A stretch of 64,000 bases of DNA from Canna indica (Eukaryota; Streptophyta; Magnoliopsida; Zingiberales; Cannaceae), in contig CP136891.1 of the NCBI GenBank assembly GCA_034359265.1, forward strand, positions 43,392,001 through 43,456,000, read 5' to 3'. The position numbers and the translations under genes were made by a program. The notes under the pieces are model-generated. The model made no database searches, was not told where the DNA came from, and saw only the letters and a list, made by a program, of their open reading frames with translations. Below are positions 46,139 through 56,658 of this stretch, piece by piece (position 1 is the first letter of the stretch; each line of letters opens with the position of its first letter).

Positions 46139-46482
46139 AGGTCATCAGCAACGGCTTTCCCACGAGCGTCCGTGGGAAAGCCGTTGCTAAAAGTGTATCG
46201 AGAGCCGTTGCTGATGACCTACAGCAACGGCTTAGCGACAGAGTTTTACTAACGGTGTTGCTACGGACTCAGCGGCCGTTGCTATTAATGGTATCAGCAA
46301 CGGCTCCGGGTCTGTGGCAAAACCGTTGCTGATAATATTTTTAGCGACGGCCCAGCGGCCGTTGCTGATAATGTTTTGAGCAACGGCCCGAGCGGCCGTT
46401 GCTGATCCGTTGCTAAGTCATCAGCAACGCGACTTTCTGTCACGGCGCTATTGCAACGGCTCAGCCGTTGCTGATGACCATT
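46139..46482. repeat. CACTA1 right subterminal array
   Basis: About 12 copies of GCAACGGC/GCCGTTGC in both orientations, including a hairpin AGCAACGGCTTTCCCACG...CGTGGGAAAGCCGTTGCT near 46148-46190. Denser than the left array. Confidence 0.9.
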
Positions 46483-46646
46483 TTTCTAGTAGTGAAAATA
46501 AATATATTTTTTCTAAATTTTTTTTCAAATATAAAGCTTACCCGAATTAAATTCCGCGACTCTACGCCAATCTGCGCTAACTCGAGCCTACGGTCCCTTG
46601 CTAAGAATTAAAATATTATTTTAGGATTTTTTGGCATAACATAGGG

Positions 46647-47026
46647 GATTGGTGATTCTGGATAGACTGGTGCACGTGGTACATACCTATGTACAATTGC
46701 AGGTGCTCATTAGGGAATGAGTTCACGGAACAGACCTACACGAGGAACAAATAATGGAATCCTTACATGGGTGTTGATAGGATGTTCTTCGGGTGATAGT
46801 AGGTGCAAGCAGTCCTTGGATCTAATGTTGTCATGGTTACCTTGTGAGTATCGACCCATTGCTTTGGACTTATCCTTACATGGCCTTCAGTGTGATGTGC
46901 CGGATACCTCTAAGCAAGCGAAAGCACCCATGGGGAGGTATGTGAGCAACCAATATGGAATCAGTTACTCATAGTAAGAGGAGATAATGTCCTATGGAGG
47001 TATGTGAGCAACCAATATGGAATCAG
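46647..47026 (+). repeat. K 3' LTR, second part
   Basis: Continuation of 36836-37077 after the TSD. It holds a direct repeat of about 31 bases (GAGGTATGTGAGCAACCAAT...) at about 46937 and 46999. It ends at the T-family LTR starting TGTCAACTCAGG at 47027. The 85-codon frame at 46717-46974 has no recognisable domain. Confidence 0.7.
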
Positions 47027-48827
47027 TGTCAACTCAGGAATCTCTCGCCAAAGTAGATATGAATGTCGGAAAAAGGTTTTATGACATGTCATTATTCAGA
47101 CGATGACTTGGCAGACATAATACATATAAATCAGTATTAGGGTTTGACACTTCTTTGGTACCTTAGCCGACGTCGGGACGTTGTAATCGAGGGACTTATT
47201 TGCACGGTAACTAATCACTGAAGGGCGTTCAATCCCGGTAGATTGAACCTCACACTATCCGGGTAGTCATGACACGTTGCTAGACGTCAATCTTGACTTG
47301 TGAGTGGAGTCTCTCACGACCACACTAAAGGGGTTTTAGTGGTGGCTTATAAGATTCGAATAGAAGTTATTCTATCAAAACCAACTCTCCGTTATGCACA
47401 ACTCACTGCTAGCTTAGTGTGGGGCCCAATGGGTCACACACAACATGCTAACCTCGTAATGGACCTTATAAGATAAAGTTCAAATGCGGCCCTATATGTC
47501 TACTAGCATAGACATGCTGCAACTCGATCACGGATCTCGTTTACGGACATGATAGGAAAGATGTTTCCTATAGGAATGAATACGTGAGAACGAAGTTCCT
47601 CGGTAACCCTAATTTGTAGGGCATCCCTGAATTGTAGGGATTGACACATGATAATATTTCATGTAGTTGATTAAATTTAATTATGAATTAAATATTTAAT
47701 TAACTACTTGACCAAGAATATATTTAATTATGAATTAAATATAATTTGATTTTCAATCAAATATACATGGTGGGAAAATTAGTTTCTAACCATGAGCCTA
47801 ACCGATTAATTGAGAATTAATTAATTTGGATAAATCTTAATTCATAAGAATTTGATTTATGGAGAAAAATCATAAAATTAATAGATATATGATTTATGAG
47901 GATAAATCATAATACTATTAATTAATAATAAATTGAATTATTTAGATAAACATCTTTCCTATTGTTTAGGGATTTTGTTTGTTTAGATAATTATCACTCT
48001 TATTTATAGGCACTAAATTTATGGAGATAAATTAAAGTTTATATTTTATTAGAATTAATTAATTTTGAATTAATTATGAAGTCATTGAAATATAAATTAT
48101 TTTTTGGAGGCAAACCCCGGAATTTTAAATTCCGTGGAGAGAGTTTTTAGGGGGTCGGGTCTACCTTTCTAGCCCCCCTTCTCTATAAATTGTGGCCGAA
48201 CACCCCATAGGAGGGATTGGTGAATTAGTTCTTCATCTTGTTGGAGAAGATCAAGGACTTAATTCTTCAGAGGTTTCTTGAAGAGAAAGGCTCCAAAGAA
48301 CTCCTCCTCTCCATTGGTGGCCGGCCATCTACTTCCTCCTTCCTGGTCTTTTACAAAGCCAAATTGGAGGTGTCTTCTACTTGGGCGTGCCGCCTACTTC
48401 ATCCACTTGGAGGATTTCGAAAAAGGACAGCAAGGTATTCTTTGATCTACCACCTCGTTCGGTTGTTTTCTCATATCCTCTTTCTCTCATTTTGGAGCCC
48501 AGTTCTTGGTGGAAGGGTCGGCCTAGCACTTAAAGTTTTGGGGTTTGAGAAAGCGTCTCCGTTAAGCCACGACGACTCCGATTGTTCGCTACCCCTTTGT
48601 TGTGAGGTGCGTGCTGTGGACTATTATTGGAGGATGTGCATGTGTGCGTCTTGATATGAGAATAGGAGCACCCTATCCAACCACGGTATAAGGTATACCT
48701 TCCCCCTTCTCTCGTAGATTGAATTCCTTAATTGTTGCTAAAGTAGATTGCTATTTTGGGATGTTTTGAATTTTTTGAATCGTTGTTTCCGCTATGTTTC
48801 TTATTCCCATCCCAACATGTCCTCCAA
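47027..48827 (+). repeat. T2: T-family copia LTR, complete
   Basis: It starts TGTCAACTCAGG and ends CATCCCAACA, about 1.8 kb, the reverse orientation of T1 (18135-19861). A TATA box (TATAAAT) lies at 48184-48190. A 138-codon frame, 48238-48654, follows the TATA box and partly resembles the sense frame of T1 (RYSL, FSH-LFL-FW, VLGGR-GL), but this is shared LTR sequence and not a known protein. Confidence 0.82.
48184..48190 (+). promoter_or_regulatory. TATA box of T2 LTR
   Basis: TATAAAT in TTCTCTATAAATTGTGG, about 50 bases before the first ATG-like frame of the LTR; probable start of element transcription. Confidence 0.55.
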
Positions 48828-49647
48828 CAAGTGTCGTCTCAAGAAATCTCTAGCCAAGTAGATACGAGAGTTGGAAAGGGGTTACCGACTCTTCATCGTT
48901 GAGAGACCGATTTAAGAGAGTGGATTACATATGAATCAGTATTAGGGTTTGACACATCTTCCATACCCTAGTTGCATTCAGGACATTGTGTAAGCGAAGG
49001 ATTTAATTGAATGGGAACTAATCACCAAAGGGCATTAGATACCTACATATTGAACCTCGTACTATCTGGGTAGTCATGACATGTTGTTAGACGTCAATCT
49101 TGACTTGTGAGTTAAGTTACGATCATCAGGTGATCGAATGATCGCATTAAAAGAGCTTGATGGAGGATCATGAAATTGCATTGTAAGACGCGATTAAAAT
49201 TGAACCATTGGATTTTAAAATTCGAATAGAAGGCATTCTATCTAATTGATAACACTCACTTATGCAGGACTCAGTGCCGGCTTAGTGTGGAGCCCAAAGG
49301 GTCACAAAAAATAGGCTATCCTCGTAACTAGTTTTATGAGATAAAATTCGGATGCAGCGTTCAATGTCTGCTAGCATGAACATCCCGCGACACGATCACT
49401 ATACTTGTCTATGGACAAAAGTGCGAAAGGGTTCACCAAAACCCTAATTAGTAGGGATTGGCACGTAATGCGACTTAACAGACTTAAGGTCTTGTGTTCA
49501 TAATTTGGGTTAGACCCGACCATATTTGATGTGGTCGGTTCAATAAAAATTAGAGGGAGTCAGCTATTTTGAAATAGTCAACTATAATCAAGGGTTTTGA
49601 TCCCTTGGTTCTAGCTAAGACGAAGAAGGGGATGGCTTGGTCTATAA

Positions 49648-50357
49648 CACTACTAGAAATAGGTGCTTCAGTAACGGCTATCAACAACGGCGGCTTAAGC
49701 CATCGCAATTTGCAACGACGTTCTTACGGCCACTCAAGTCATTGCAGATGTGTTGTATCTACAACGACTTTGTTACGGGCGCTCAAGCCATTGTAGATAT
49801 ATAATCACATCAGCAACGGCTTAGTTACGGCTATGACATCCATCACTCTTGAGACGATCATGCGCCCGCGGCGTGAAAATAAAATACTTATTAGCAACGG
49901 CATTCTAACGAGCAAGTGAGCTGTTGATGATGATGTTACTTATCAGCAACAGCTTTCTAACGGACCAGTGAGCCGTAACAACATCGTTGCTCATAAGTTT
50001 ATATAGGCCGAGGGTTCACGCCCGCCCCTTCCTCCTCCTTCTTCCTCTTCCTCTACTGCCGCTGCTGCTGCCCCTGCCTGTTGCCGCTGCCGACGCCGCC
50101 ACCCTATCCTCGACGACCAATGGTCAGCTGGCCACCGGTCGGATCATTGTCCAGTGTCCAAACACTGGACGCCGGACACTGGACTCCGGCGCCGAAAATT
50201 GATTAAAATAATATTTTTTATATTAATTGTTTAACTTATAGATTAATTGTTTAATTTATAGATTAATTGTTAGATTAATTTTTAGGGTTTAGATTAATTT
50301 TTAGAATAATTGTTAGGGGTTTAGATTAATTTTCAGATTAAACTATTTAGATTATAA
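49648..50357 (+). mobile_element. CACTA2: 5' fragment of a related CACTA element
   Basis: It starts CACTACTAGAAA, then a degenerate GCAACGGC array, the TTTATATAGG promoter context, a GC-rich leader and a TTAATTGTTTA-rich stretch, in the same order as the first 740 bases of CACTA1. It stops before any minisatellite or transposase; no right end is present. The array is more diverged than that of CACTA1. The right boundary is approximate. Confidence 0.82.
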
Positions 50358-50745
50358 TCGGTTGAAAGGCTACGAAGTTCTAAGAGATATGAGGGCGACA
50401 TTTTGACTTCTCGGGCCTCATCTATTCAGGGTCGGCTATTGTAGCCAACCCCTTGACTTGGCACAAGGTCGGCTAGGTGGGGGCTCTCTTGTGGCCGACC
50501 CTTTAGTTGATTTTCAAGTTAAGCTCCGCTTTAGACCAATTGAACCTCCCTCTTCCTCCTCTCCCATAGCCGTAAGTTTCAAGGAGGTGATGCCAGTGTC
50601 TCATCGTCAGAAATAGCTGCCAAGTTGGATATTTGGAAGAGTCCGAAATTTCCAACAAGGTACTATTCTCTTGTGTGAATTCGTTCCATGCTTTCTTCTC
50701 GTCTCTCTCCCCCTTTTGCTATTCGGATCCTTGGTCGAAGGGCCG

Positions 50746-52240
50746 TGTTGGTGAAATGACCACACTAGAGGGGGTGTGAATAGTGTGTTAACTAATCTTA
50801 TCGCCTAATTCTGATTTTAATTGTTTCTTCATTAGTTAGGATAAGCACGATATTAATAGCAAGGGAAAGCAATAAATATGAAACAATTAACACAAAATAA
50901 TATATCAATACTAACACAATTATTTATAGTGGTTCGGCCCCAATGCCTACTCCACTACCTAAGCACCCCACTTAGCATTTCCAAACTAAGTTTACTAGAT
51001 TATATCATTTCCCTTACAAAGAGAACTTTACAACTGAAAAGTCTCCGCTCTCAAATCGAAGGCACTTCCACACCTGGAAGTATCCCGCATTCCTACAGAG
51101 AGCACTCTCCCACCTCAACCTAAGGGACAACTCAACTGATCCCAGTAAACTAAGTTTACAATGGTGGATTTAAGCCTTAACACTAAGGCAACCACCAACT
51201 CAATAAAACCTAGCAACCTAGGTTTACACAAGCTTTAATACAATGAAATAAACACCAAAATACAACAACTAATAGAGCAATAAATCAAACAACAAATACT
51301 TAGCTCCAAAAAAAACTCTCTAGTCCTCTTGATGCCTTGAGAAGATGAATCTATGAAGCTTGAAGGCTAAATCAACAAATGGAGATCAAAACTAGGGCTC
51401 TGTGCAAAGATGGCTCAAGAATTCTTGTAGAGATGCAAGGAGTGGCTCTTTGAGGCTTAGAAGCATCATTGAAGGCTTGGAAGAGAGTTTGGGGTGGGTA
51501 TTTATAACCCCCCAAATGAAATGGCTCATCAACGGGCTGATTTTTGCTCGTTGGCGATGCCCGGTGGATTGCCGATCGACCGACTGAGCGACCGAAGCTA
51601 TTTTGCCAAATTCTGGCAACATTCGGTCGACCGAAATGCCTTCTCCTTCGGCCGATCAACCAGTTGGTATATAAGGATTACCCCCCATTTGGATTCAATA
51701 AAAATATCTAAAAAATCAAAATCCTTAAGAATCAAAATCTAACTTTTGGGGTCTAGTACAAATTTTTGAAAAATGGAAATTTTATAATCTTTCGGGTCAA
51801 GTACGGGTAGGCTAAAGGCTTCCAAAAATTCCTTTAAATTTCTCATTTTCTAGTTTTTACCTAAGGAACAATTACCGGCATTTTTGGTGCCCAGAAAATA
51901 TCTAGATTATATAGCCCTCCAAGGAGCTCCCTAGGCTTAGTGAATTCTAGGGTCATTTTTCTAATTTGCCAGTTTTTCAAGTTTTGGAATTCAAGTTTGG
52001 TTTTTGGGTTCTTATGCATCGTCATGAGGATTTAAAATATAAACTAGACACCCTAGACCTAAGCTTTAACTTCTCAAAGAATCCCGAGCATTGACGAGCG
52101 TCTTTGCCGATTTTTTCGATCGCGGACGTCATGCGCTAACCGACTTGGAACTTGAAAGTATTTCTCAATAAAACATTAGTTCCATGTATGTTATCATCAA
52201 AACCAAGATTAAGATCAAGGTTGAAAACCTTAGGCCAACA
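50746..52240 (-). mobile_element. C6: copia solo LTR, TSD GGCCG
   Basis: The plus strand starts TGTTGGTGAAATGACC and ends CCTTAGGCCAACA, about 1.5 kb, between GGCCG (50741-50745) and GGCCG (52241-52245). T3 LTR reads on across the join. No PBS, PPT or coding sequence is present, so it is a solo LTR. The GATC/TCGA block (51572-51660) lies upstream, in LTR sense, of a TATA box (minus strand, plus-strand TATTTATAA at 51499-51507). Confidence 0.9.
51499..51507 (-). promoter_or_regulatory. TATA box of solo LTR C6
   Basis: Plus strand TATTTATAA, i.e. TTATAAATA on the minus strand, the same position as in C7 (22459-22467). Confidence 0.55.
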
Positions 52241-52597
52241 GGCCGAACCCTTTTGGTGCAAATCGGAGAGTCTAAAGCTCGTCCATTGAGCCACGACGAG
52301 CCCCGTGTGATCGCTACCTGAGAAACGAGTTGCCCAAATTACAAGGCCGCTTAGATTGGACTATCATTGGAGAACGTGTATGTGTGCGTCTCAAAGTTTG
52401 GGATCGGAGCAGCTCTTCTTCATTTTTGGCTAAGTTAAAAAACTACTATTTCCTCTCCTATTGAATTCCTCAACGTCGAACAGATCACAGCTTTCAGTGG
52501 CTTCTTGAGTTGTTCTTTAGCTTTGCGGCTCGATCATTGAGTCGGGGTCGAAGCCTACTGCTCTTGCCTTCCAGACCATAAAACATGCAAACTCAAG

Positions 52598-54232
52598 TGT
52601 TGGGTGAATGTCCACACTAGAAGGGGGGTGTTGAATAGTGTGTATCTACTTTTACATTTAATTCGAAATCTTTTCGGTTTTAATCAATTCAACTATCCGA
52701 TTCAAGTATCTTGATTCTTAGTGCGACTAGATACAATTACAATTATATCGAGCACAAGAAAGAATCAAATCAAGCAATCAAGATAGCAATGAAACCACGA
52801 AATATATAGTGGTTCGGCCAAAATCGCCTACTCCACCACCTTGGCTCCTTACCAAGGATTTCTAACCTTAACACTTTATAGATTGATAGTTTTATAAGAA
52901 TATAATGAGGACTTATCCCTCAACCCTAGAGGCGGGCCTCAACACCTATTATTTAGCAAAAATAACAATCTACAAGGCACCAAGGTTTTTACACACACCT
53001 TGCAAGCTACCCTTAAAATCGATACAAAACAATAGGAAAACAATATTAGTGGAGCTTAAATGTAAAACAAACTTGATGAAGCTCCAACGCGTCTCCTCTG
53101 AGCACTTCAAGGCTTCAAGTATGGATTTCTCGGTGAAGACCAAGCTTGATGAATTGAGGAGGGATAGAGAGTATGAGAATGGAGATTAGGGCTTTAGATC
53201 AACTCCTTTAGGCTAGAAATCTCTAAGGATGGACTCAATGAAGTTCTTCCAAGGGTAAGTGGAGGTTTAAGGATGGACTCAATGAAGTTTTTCTGCCCGT
53301 TGGCACAGCCCAGTCGCTGGCCCGGTCGAAGGCCGATCGACCGCCCCAGCGATCGGTGCCCTCTATCCATTCTGGGCTCTGGTTGGTCGACTGCCCTTGC
53401 GACCGAACCTGTGAATCAGCTTTTTTTGCTGATTTCTTCTCGCGAACTTCATTTTCAGGCTCCGTTTCTGAGTTTTGACTTGGAACATATTACAAATAGG
53501 TTGACTTAATGCCTTAAAAGGATTTTACAATCTTTTCAAGGTTCTAGACCTAACTTCCGACTCGATCGCCTCCGAAGCCGTCGATACTTGAAATTCTGCC
53601 ATTCTTCTGTGATTTTCCGATGAACTTCGCGCGCGTATTAATCGCTCAACCTGAGATCAAACACTTGATAAACTCATTAGAATAAATTTGTTATCATCAA
53701 AATCAAGATGATGATGGAAGGGGTGGGGTAGAAAAAAATAGATTGACGACAGAAAGAAAAGGGTCCGTAGGGTAATTGTAAGAAAATAAAAAGGAGTCAG
53801 GGATAGACAGTGGTCCCCACTATTTCCTATTTACCATGGTTTGTTCTTAGGGTTTTGACTCAGCTATCTAGTTGGAAGGAAGGTTATCTAATTAGTGTGA
53901 AGGTTTTGCAATCCCGAGAAGGCCAAAGCGAATTCTCCTTACTGTTACCCACGCTAGGGTTAGCAAGGACCCCAATCCTCGCTCGGTACCAAGGATAGAA
54001 CCTCATGATTATTTCGGTGTAATCGGTCTTTGATCAAGGGGCGCATTAGTGCTCTTACCTATTGAAGGAAAAAGTTCAGTTCAAGCACTTTGCTTTGAAT
54101 CACAAACAGATATTATGTTGATTCGGCATTCCCGATCTTCTATCTTTCTTGCAAGCATGAAAATCAAACTGGAATGAGACCTGACTACTAATTTTGAGAT
54201 GCATGATCAAGGTTGAAAACCTTAGGCCAACA
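52598..54232 (-). repeat. C3 3' LTR with a 492-bp insert
   Basis: It starts TGTTGGGTGAATGTCC and ends GGCCAACA. Colinear with the 5' LTR except for 53715-54206. The GATC/TCGA-type block is at 53325-53410. Confidence 0.88.
53715..54206. other. Unassigned 492-bp insertion in the C3 3' LTR
   Basis: Absent from the partner LTR, which reads straight from GATGATGA to CCAAGATTG. Composition is more balanced than the neighbours, and it has no terminal repeats. The edges show similar but not identical GATGATGA and GATGCATGA. A 62-codon frame (53810-53998) is not recognised. Origin unknown; organellar DNA or repair filler is possible. Confidence 0.7.
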
Positions 54233-54246
54233 ATCTCCCCTTTTTG
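54233..54246 (-). other. C3 polypurine tract
   Basis: Plus strand ATCTCCCCTTTTTG, a purine run on the minus strand directly next to the 3' LTR. Confidence 0.8.
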
Positions 54247-55226
54247 ATAATGACAAACTTCTCAATGAATGCATTAAGAAATATATCAACAAGCATAGCA
54301 TTATATCATGCTCCCCCTATTAACATGCATATCTAAAATAAACTCTCCCTAACTATATGCATGTCTATGTCTAAATTCTTCTCCCCCTTTTGACATCAAT
54401 AAAAAATGGCCTAAGTTAAGCATTTCTAGACTTCCCTAAAGTTACCCAATAACAAGATTTAAGCATACATGTTATCAAGGATGCTTTGAAATAATAAACA
54501 CAAAGATAACACAAGTGTCAAGATACGTCAAGAGGGTTATAAACAATCAACTATGGGATATCCGAAAGTCATTTACTCGATAAAGATGAATCCAAAATCA
54601 TATAAAATTGAATTCTGAATTAAACTTTTTCAAACTTTTTCAGCATAAACTAGACTATTCGAGCAAAGTGCAGAAACAAGAATTTTCAAGAAATTAATTT
54701 TCTGCACTTTTCAGTAAATCACTGAAATTTCCATATTTTTGCTTTATCGAAAGATACTTATTTTCCAAGAAACTTAAGTTTTGTTCAAACTTAAGTATTA
54801 CTAAGATGTAATCATTCAAAGTATGTATACTAAGTTTGAATCACTACAAAAACTCCCAAACTTAGTACAATTCCAATCAAGAGTCAACATGTATATCATG
54901 GAATTGTCTACATGTCATTTTTCTAAATGATCATGAATTTTCATATAGACACAATTAAGTACTTTATCACGAACAAGGTGCAAGTGTCTCTACAAGCTTT
55001 ATGAGGTATCATGTGACATAGTACAATGATGAAATTAATACCTCATAGAATTTTCAAGTGTTTAGCATGTATTCAAAAAAATTTGCCTCCTAATCAATGC
55101 TCAACTTGCAAGTAAATGAGTCATAGCTAGCACCATAAGCATTTTCTTACTTAGCAAGTTCATAAACTAGGTAGCAAAGAGAAGTCAAGTTTATTTCTCA
55201 ACAATCAAGTTTTGCTAACTAGTGGG
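54247..55226. other. C3 non-coding interior
   Basis: AT-rich, no frame of note. Shares with the C4 interior the CCCCCTTTTGACATCA motif (54384) and loosely repeated AAGTTTGA text. Nothing else is recognised. Confidence 0.6.
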
Positions 55227-55231
55227 GATTC

Positions 55232-56211
55232 TATTAGTGTTTCGCCTTTTTGTATGTTGGTTGTATTTGGCAAAAGAAGCTTTTTGGTGATTTCTCAGTT
55301 TTTGCACAGTCTCAACAAGTGAGAAGCTCTTCTTATGTATGACAGTTTCAACTGCTCCTTCTATCAATGGCTTTCTAAAGATAATGGCAGTTTCAACTGC
55401 CTATAGTCTTTGGTATTCTAGATAGCTTTTGGTGCGAATATGATGGTCGATAAACTTCTGGTTTAATGATGATTATCTTGATATTTTTGGTCTTTTAATC
55501 AGCATTATTTATGCTTGCGTTCAGTTGAGTTTCGAAGAGTTTGTTTTATTCTTTATTTCTAGGCGTTACTATTTACTTAAATGATTATATGTTTATAAAG
55601 CATATTTATGTTGACTGTTTCAAACTTAGGACGGAGAAAAGGAGAGTGATTGAAGTCAGCATTTATTCAGATCCTTCAGTTCTCACACATAAATAATTGT
55701 GAAGGGATATGTTGTTGATAACTCCATTGTGCCAATACTCGATTGCCAATTTTATAGGAGTTGAGACTGTTTAGTACAAAGAAGGCAACAACCTACTCAT
55801 CATACCTTCATGCTAAAATGATTGTGGGCTGCTAACTCATTATAACACAAGGATTGTGTGGAGGACAGGACTCTATGACTGGGACGTCATAAAGAGGCAA
55901 GTCTGTATGTACTCGTAATAGCAATAGGTTTTGTTATTTCCAATTCACTATAGTACGGATAGCTGGATTTCGGTATGTGAAATCCTAGAGCTAGAAGTTA
56001 TACTTTCTAATAGTGGTTTGGGCATCTGTCCAATAAGTGCCCCGTTGATTAGGTGACATTTTTTTGTCACTGAACTGCGTAAACAAATACTTGTGTTTCC
56101 GTATGTTTTTATTTTGGTTCTCAGTTTGCTACTTAACGTAGTTGTTATAGCAGTTGCAACTTCCTATACAACTGTCATTTACAGGAGTTCCCTAAGAGAC
56201 CTATATTGTCA
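55232..56211 (+). mobile_element. M4: M-family solo LTR, TSD GATTC
   Basis: It starts TATTAGTGTTT (second base changed from G compared with M2) and ends TATATTGTCA, 980 bp, between GATTC (55227-55231) and GATTC (56212-56216). Colinear with M2 plus M1, so it gives the full LTR length of the family. No interior is present. Confidence 0.88.
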
Positions 56212-56216
56212 GATTC

Positions 56217-56658
56217 ATTTTTCAAGATATGAAAAAAATGAAATCAAAATGAATCAAGGAGATCTCAAGAAGTGAAAACATTTTTAAATCAAAATCTTGA
56301 ACCCTTCCTAAGGTTGAAAACCAACACGACCATAATTAGCCAAGGTTTCAAAACAAAGGTTGCATAGACTCATTATAGGTCACAAATGGCCTCCAAGGAG
56401 ACCTAAAAAATAAAATAAAACGTTGAAATTCAAACTTGATACTACAAAGATGTTAATCAAAGATAAACACAAGGAGAATCAAGTATCAAGTGAATACTAA
56501 ATAAAGTACAATCACAAGTCATCAAACTCAATAGTAATGTAGGCAAGAATAGAGTTAGGAGTTGATACCGATCACATTTGTCATGAAGTTCCAATCAAGT
56601 TAATTTCTCTTTCTTTAATTTCCAAGCAACTTCAAGCCATCAATGTGTCTTCATTTAA
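56217..56658. other. C3 non-coding interior, gag-proximal part
   Basis: No ORF or known motif; short similarity to the C4 interior near 27770-28150 (ATGAATCAAG(A/G)AGATCTC and CCCTTCC(T/A)). It is the same region of the same kind of element. Confidence 0.55.

Larger units (their letters stand above)
39277..46494 (+). mobile_element. CACTA1: near-complete CACTA (En/Spm) transposon, TSD AAA
   Basis: It starts CACTACTAGAAA and ends TTTCTAGTAGTG, perfect 12-bp terminal inverted repeats, between AAA duplications (39274-39276 and 46495-46497), 7218 bp. Order: left subterminal array, TATA box, GC-rich leader, 26-bp minisatellite, hairpin, tnp2 transposase, DUF4216 ORF, second gene with introns, right subterminal array. 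All parts expected of an autonomous element are present. Two small lesions are visible (frame change at 43632 and stop at 45256). It is the best preserved mobile element of the window. Confidence 0.95.
37078..46641 (-). mobile_element. G3: gypsy solo LTR, TSD TAGGG, containing CACTA1
   Basis: The plus strand starts TGTCACACCCC and ends TTTGGCATAACA. On the minus strand this is an LTR reading TGTTATGCC...GGGGTGTGACA, the gypsy pattern. TAGGG lies on both sides (37073-37077 and 46642-46646). Without CACTA1 and one AAA it is about 2.34 kb. No internal region is present, so it is a solo LTR left by LTR-LTR recombination. It contains C-rich runs near 39080-39110. Reading frames inside (for example 37949-38140 and 38560-38850) show no recognisable domain. 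Confidence 0.85.
48842..52592 (+). repeat. T3: second T-family LTR, interrupted twice
   Basis: It starts TGTCGTCTCAAG only 14 bases after the end of T2. It is interrupted by CACTA2 (49648-about 50357) and by solo LTR C6 (50746-52240), and resumes each time with T sequence (for example GAGCCACGACGAGC, matching T2 AAGCCACGACGAC). Its 3' end is altered after 52474 and the usual CATCCCAACA terminus is not seen. The C3 element follows at 52598. Confidence 0.75.

Noticed and set aside
46717..46974. 85-codon plus frame as a possible host gene
   Set aside because: Falls inside the K LTR continuation and has no recognisable domain.
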